A stretch of DNA of 64,000 nucleotides from Streptomyces sp. NBC_00576 (GTDB lineage Bacteria > Actinomycetota > Actinomycetes > Streptomycetales > Streptomycetaceae): the NCBI RefSeq assembly GCF_036345175.1, contig NZ_CP107780.1:1116001-1180000 (forward strand), in the 5' to 3' direction. The position numbers were made by a program, and so were the translations under genes. Below the pieces are notes generated by a model. It was given only the letters and a program-made list of their open reading frames with translations. It searched no databases and was not told where the DNA came from. This document shows, in pieces, positions 58,218 to 64,000 of the stretch. Position 1 is the stretch's first letter. The number at the start of each line of letters is the position of its first letter.

Positions 58218-59786
58218 TCAGAGGGTCGCCGAGTTGTCGTGATGACCGGCCACCGTGCGGTTCTTCGGCGCGACCAGTGACGTAGGCACCGGGGTGACCG
58301 TCCAGTCCGGGTGGCCGGGCATCCTCGGTGTCGTCGTTCCGTACAGCCAGTCCCGCAGGAAGCCGGAGAGGTCCTGGCCGGCGATCTCGGAGGCGACCGA
58401 GATGTAGTTCTCGGTCGTCGCCGAGGAGTTGCGATAGCGGTCGAGGAAGGTGCGCTCGATCGCGTTGAAGGTGGCCTCGCCGACGAACTCGCGCAGCGCG
58501 TAGAGGACGAGGACGCCGCCCAGATAGCGCTGGCTGTCGAAGAGGTTGACCTCGTTGGGTGCCGCGACCGGCCCGGAGGTACGGCGCCACTGGTCGCCGC
58601 GCGCGTACGTGTTCTTCATACGCGCTTCCATGGTGGTCAGGCCGAGGGAGTCGGTCCAGCCGCGCTCGTAGCGGTAGAGCAGCCCGTAGAAGTCGGCATG
58701 GCCCTCGTTGAGCCACAGGTCGGCCCAGGTGCCGGGGCTGACGCTGTTGCCGAAGTAGGAGTGGACCAGCTCGTGCATCATGTGCGAGCCGATGAACTTC
58801 TCCTCCTGGAGAAGGTAGTTCGGCTTGTACAGGGTGAGGGTCTGGGTCTCCAGGCCCGTGAAGTCGAACGCGGCCGGGTCGTCGGAGTTGCACGGCAGCA
58901 GACCGTACGTCTCGAACGGGTAGGCGCCGAGCCGCTGCTCGAGCCACGCCACCAGGCCGGGCGTGAGCGCCAGCGCCGGTTCGAGGGCCGCAGCGCGCGC
59001 GACCGGGACGACATCCCGCAGCGGCAGCCCGTTCGGCCCCTGCCGGTCCTTCACCACGTAGTCGCCGACGGTGATCTGCACCAGCTCGGTGGCGATCGGC
59101 GAGCGCGAGCGGTAGCTGTACGCGGTCCGGTCGCCGGCCAGGCTCTCCGTGCGGACGAGGGTGCCGTTGGCGACGCCGCGCAGGCTGCTCGGGACGGTGA
59201 TCCGGAACGTGAAGTCGGCCTTGTCGACCGGGTGGTCGTTGCACGGGAAGACCGTGTGCGCGGAGTTGGGCTGCGGGCACACCGCGAAGCCGTCGGGGGT
59301 GGGGACCCAGGCGGTGTGGGTCAGGGCGCGGCGCGGGTCGGCGCCGTACGCGACGCAGATCGTCGTTCCGGTGTTCGCCGGCAGGCTGCGGGCGGGCGTG
59401 ATCCGCAGTTTCTCGTCCACCAACTCGAACGTGGCCGTGCGGCCGCCGACGCGGACGGAGCGGATGTCCAGGCCGAGGGCGTCGAGGGAAAGGCGGGTGA
59501 GGGCCTGGGTGGTGCGGATGCGCAGGGTCGCCTCGCCGTCGACCAGCTTGGTCGTGGCGTCGTAGGCGAGGTCGAGGTGGTAGGCGGCGACGCGGTAGCC
59601 GTCGTTGCCCAGGCTCGGGTAGACGGGGTCACCGAGGGTCTCGGCGCCCGGGGCGGCGGCGTCCTTGCCCGAAGCCGCCTTCGACGTCCCCCCGGACGCC
59701 GCGTATGCCGAAGGGGCCAGGGTGGTGGCCGCGGCCGTGCCGAGCAGGGCTGCCGCAGGGGCCGTCAGTCGGGTGCGATATCTCAT
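58218..59786 (-). CDS. Secreted M1 family zinc aminopeptidase-like protein
   Basis: A 522-residue exported metallopeptidase. A signal peptide (RLTAPAAALLGTAAATTLAP, AYA site) precedes the M1 N-terminal beta domain (YHLDLAYDATTKLVDGEATL). The catalytic part has HELVHSYFGNSV, supplying two zinc His and the general-base Glu, and WLNEGHADFYGLLY with the third ligand. The long ARM-like C-terminal domain of aminopeptidase N is absent; there is a short helical end (FVGEATFNAIERTFLDRY). The ATG at 59786 has only a weak ribosome site. The minus frame stays open upstream across the whole idh antisense strand, which is not meaningful. Confidence 0.92.
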   Translation of the reverse strand: MRYRTRLTAPAAALLGTAAATTLAPSAYAASGGTSKAASGKDAAAPGAETLGDPVYPSLGNDGYRVAAYHLDLAYDATTKLVDGEATLRIRTTQALTRLSLDALGLDIRSVRVGGRTATFELVDEKLRITPARSLPANTGTTICVAYGADPRRALTHTAWVPTPDGFAVCPQPNSAHTVFPCNDHPVDKADFTFRITVPSSLRGVANGTLVRTESLAGDRTAYSYRSRSPIATELVQITVGDYVVKDRQGPNGLPLRDVVPVARAAALEPALALTPGLVAWLEQRLGAYPFETYGLLPCNSDDPAAFDFTGLETQTLTLYKPNYLLQEEKFIGSHMMHELVHSYFGNSVSPGTWADLWLNEGHADFYGLLYRYERGWTDSLGLTTMEARMKNTYARGDQWRRTSGPVAAPNEVNLFDSQRYLGGVLVLYALREFVGEATFNAIERTFLDRYRNSSATTENYISVASEIAGQDLSGFLRDWLYGTTTPRMPGHPDWTVTPVPTSLVAPKNRTVAGHHDNSATL

Positions 59787-59969
59787 GGTTCGCTTTCGCT
59801 CGGGCGCCGGGTGGTCAGATCCGGCCGCCGATCCGGTGTGAGGTCTACCCCCTAGACCACAAGATCGGCGGAATCGGTTGCATCGATTCGCACAGAATTC
59901 GAGCGAGTGGCGTACCGGCCTGTGTCGAGTTCCGCACGGACCCCTGTCGAGTGAGAGCCGAGCAGGAGA

Positions 59970-59985
59970 TATCTTGATGTCGAGC
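59970..59985. promoter_or_regulatory. Imperfect palindrome upstream of idh
   Basis: TATCTTGATGTCGAGC contains CTTGA-TG-TCGAG, arms inverted with one mismatch, about 30 bases before the idh GTG. This looks like a regulator site (MarR-type sites have this form); I do not know the regulator. Confidence 0.4.
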
Positions 59986-60014
59986 AATGTTGCAGACGTG
60001 GAGCGGAGCACCCG

Positions 60015-62234
<2,220 letters not shown>

Positions 62235-62262
62235 CGCTCGGCCGGGTGTGCGGTTCTTGGGC

Positions 62263-62338
62263 CGCGGGCCCGGTGGGGGCTTGTCGCGCCCCGCGGCGGA
62301 GCCGCTGATGGATATGGATACAGCCCCGCGCCCCTTAT
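62263..62338 (-). repeat. Streptomyces interspersed extragenic element, copy 2 (inverted)
   Basis: Read on the minus strand it begins AGGGGCGCGGGGCTGT and shares CGGCTCCGCCGCGGGGCGCG and AGCCCCCACCGGGCCCGC with the copy at 10800-10868. Confidence 0.7.
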
Positions 62339-62365
62339 GCGCACCCTCGTAGACCAGGCTCACCG

Positions 62366-62399
62366 ATCGGCCCCCGGGACCCGCGTCCTGGGGGCCGAT
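62366..62399. terminator. Bidirectional hairpin between idh and the regulator gene
   Basis: ATCGGCCCCCGGGAC and GTCCTGGGGGCCGAT pair over 15 bp with one G-T position and a CCGC loop, 2 bases before the convergent regulator's stop. It can end transcripts from both sides. Confidence 0.8.
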
Positions 62400-62401
62400 T
62401 G

Positions 62402-63172
62402 TCATGACTGGCCGGCGTTCCTGACACGGGCCAGTACGTCGCGGATCATGTCCGCGCTGATCGTGAAGTGGGCCCGGGCGATTTCCTCCGCCTGTTCGGG
62501 CTCTCCGGCAGCGACCGCCTCGTAGAGGGCCTTGTGGTCCTCGCTGCCGCGGTGGAAGTGGGTGCGCTCGCCCTTGCCCCAGGGTTCGACCGGGAAGCCG
62601 AGGCTGGCGCGGGCCAGCAGGTCGCGGCTGAGCATGGCGATCTGGGGGTTGTGCGTGGCGTCGCAGATGCTCCGGTGGAAGGCGCTGTCGGCGGCGCGTT
62701 CCTCGCGCGGGTCGCCCGCCGAGAGGTAGGCGGTCAGGGCGTCGCGCATGGGTACGAGGTCCTCGGGGCGCCGTCGCCGGGCCGCCGTCGCCGCCACCAT
62801 CCCCTCCACCAGCCCCCGCAGGTCGAAGAGTTGCTCGAACTCCGCCCAGCGCGGCACCAGGGTGCGCCGGACGGCGGCGCCGGAGGTCTCGGTCCAGCTG
62901 TCGCGCACATAGGCGCCGCCGTTGCGGCCCCGGCGGATCTCGATGACACCCACGGCCTGGAGCCGCCCGACCGCCTCGCGCACCGTGGGGCGGCTCACCC
63001 CCAGCAGGGTGATCAGCTCGCGCTCGACCGGCAGCCGCTCCCCCGGCAGGAAGTCGCCCACGGCGATCGCGGTGAGCAACCGGTCGGAGACCTCGTCGAC
63101 CGCCGAGGCCACGCGCACCGGGCGCAGTTCGGGCGAGGGAGCGCCGCCGCCGGACAGGGCACGGTCGAACAC
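62402..63172 (-). CDS. GntR/FadR-family transcriptional regulator
   Basis: A 256-residue repressor-type protein. A winged-helix domain at about 20-90 (AVGDFLPGERLPVERELITL, VSRPTVREAVGRLQAVGVIE) is followed by an FCD ligand domain: FDLRGLVEGMVAATAARRRR, DSAFHRSICDATHNPQIA and EDHKALYEAVAAGEPEQAEE supply the Asp/His metal-binding positions. Likely senses an organic acid or amino acid. It is divergent from the peptidase-like gene at 63439 and probably controls it or itself. GTG start chosen; the frame is not open much further. Confidence 0.9.
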   Translation of the reverse strand: MFDRALSGGGAPSPELRPVRVASAVDEVSDRLLTAIAVGDFLPGERLPVERELITLLGVSRPTVREAVGRLQAVGVIEIRRGRNGGAYVRDSWTETSGAAVRRTLVPRWAEFEQLFDLRGLVEGMVAATAARRRRPEDLVPMRDALTAYLSAGDPREERAADSAFHRSICDATHNPQIAMLSRDLLARASLGFPVEPWGKGERTHFHRGSEDHKALYEAVAAGEPEQAEEIARAHFTISADMIRDVLARVRNAGQS

Positions 63173-63438
63173 CCGCGAGAACTCGTCCCCGGCACCTGAT
63201 CGCCCTGGCGGCTCAGGCAGTTGTGGTGACTCCGGTGTGGCGGTCAGCGGTCCTCCCCGGTCGGTCGCGGGTTCCGGACGCGTGAACGCGCAGTTACTTC
63301 TGCCGGGCCACCGCTAAAAAGCCTTAAAAGGTCTTGTGGACTGAGCATTTACCCAAACAGTATGTCAGCCATCCCCCGACGCCCAACCCATTTCAGACAC
63401 GGACTGGCTTGATTCTGCCCGCCCCCGGAGGCTCTTCA
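63173..63438. promoter_or_regulatory. Divergent region, FadR-type regulator and S33 hydrolase
   Basis: AT-richer than usual. AAAAGCCTT-AAAAGGTCTT direct repeats at about 63315-63335 followed by TTGTGGAC, a sequence resembling GntR-family half-sites, make this the likely operator of the neighbouring regulator. No gene seen. Confidence 0.4.
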
Positions 63439-64000
63439 GTGGCGATTCCCGAACCGAACCACACCGGGACCATCGACTTCAACGGCTGGTCCACCTGGTA
63501 CCGGATCACCGGCGAACCCGGCAGGACACCGCTGGTGGTCCTGCACGGCGGCCCCGGCGCCGGTCACGACTACACGCTTCGCATCGCCGGCATCGCCCGG
63601 CAGGGGCGCCCGGTGGTGCACTACGACCAGCTCGGCGTCGGACGGTCCACCCATCTGCCCGACGAGGGCGCCGACTTCTGGACCGTCCAGCTCTTCCTCG
63701 ACGAACTCGACAACCTGCTCCGGAAGTTGGGCATCACCGACGCCTACCATCTGCTCGGCCAGTCATGGGGTGGCATGCTCGCCGCCGAGCACGCCGTGCG
63801 CCGTCCGTCCGGGCTGCGTGGTCTGGTCATCGCCAACTCCCCGGCCTCCATGGAGCTCTGGCTGGCGGGCGCCGCCGAACTCCGCTCCGCGCTCCCGCCC
63901 GAGGTCCAGAAGACCCTGCTCGCCCACGAGGCGGCCGGGACCACCGACCACCCCGACTACCACGCCGCCGAGCAGGTCTTCTACGAGCGCCATGTGTGCC
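63439..64000 (+). CDS. Proline iminopeptidase-like alpha/beta hydrolase (S33), 3' cut by window edge
   Basis: The first about 187 residues are visible. LVVLHGGPGAGHDYTLRIA is the oxyanion-hole motif of S33 enzymes, VVHYDQLGVGRSTH the next, and HLLGQSWGGMLAAEHA the nucleophile elbow with Ser in GxSxGG. GGAGG lies 7 bases before the GTG start. It should cleave N-terminal Pro or act on related amides or esters. It continues beyond the window, so the catalytic Asp and His are not seen. Confidence 0.9.
   Translation, partial: MAIPEPNHTGTIDFNGWSTWYRITGEPGRTPLVVLHGGPGAGHDYTLRIAGIARQGRPVVHYDQLGVGRSTHLPDEGADFWTVQLFLDELDNLLRKLGITDAYHLLGQSWGGMLAAEHAVRRPSGLRGLVIANSPASMELWLAGAAELRSALPPEVQKTLLAHEAAGTTDHPDYHAAEQVFYERHVC

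Overview
The window looks like Streptomyces chromosome: GC-rich throughout, frequent GTG starts, AAGGAG-type ribosome sites, a rare TTA codon, an ADP-glucose glgA-glgC pair, a monomeric NADP isocitrate dehydrogenase, and two copies of a short interspersed element I know from Streptomyces genomes. The idh gene and the SoxR-boxed ABC transporter recall the SCO7000-SCO7008 neighbourhood of S. coelicolor; that synteny is from memory. I see no rRNA, tRNA, CRISPR array, insertion sequence or prophage.

Layout. 1-8.4 kb: lipase maturation factor end, a worn L-fucose catabolic operon joined to an alpha-L-fucosidase and a GH20 hexosaminidase, then an amidase. 8.5-12.4 kb: GNAT, a 57-residue orphan protein, an HD-domain pseudogene, two SDR proteins. 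12.5-26.7 kb: WS/DGAT acyltransferase, GH92 mannosidase, glgC/glgA, FhuF-like protein, permease, cell-wall hydrolase, gnd, a repeat-rich noncoding patch, Asp/Glu racemase, GNAT and panD.

26.9-51.2 kb is a dense defence island: SF1 helicase with a DUF1998 (DISARM-like) remnant, Phd/VapC toxin-antitoxin, a first McrBC pair with an EVE-like reader, a VapC remnant, a 763-residue DUF2786 protein, a second McrBC pair with a DUF4357/RAMA-like reader followed by a RelE-like/UvrD helicase fusion, a lone HTH-N6-methylase with an altered catalytic motif, and a complete type II Wadjet operon (jetABCD). The best candidate for an undescribed system is the DUF2786 / RAMA-McrB / McrC / RelE-UvrD / HTH-methylase block at 33.0-42.5 kb.

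51.3-64 kb: Gfo/Idh/MocA oxidoreductase, LuxR remnant, an ABC exporter under a textbook SoxR box in a 19-bp promoter spacer, flippase-like protein, CobW pseudogene, MscS channel, secreted M1 peptidase, idh, FadR-type regulator and the start of a proline iminopeptidase-like gene. Several promoters (phd, HTH-methylase, jetA, SoxR-box ABC) share a TAnnnT box exactly 7 nt before an ATG with no ribosome site, suggesting leaderless mRNAs.
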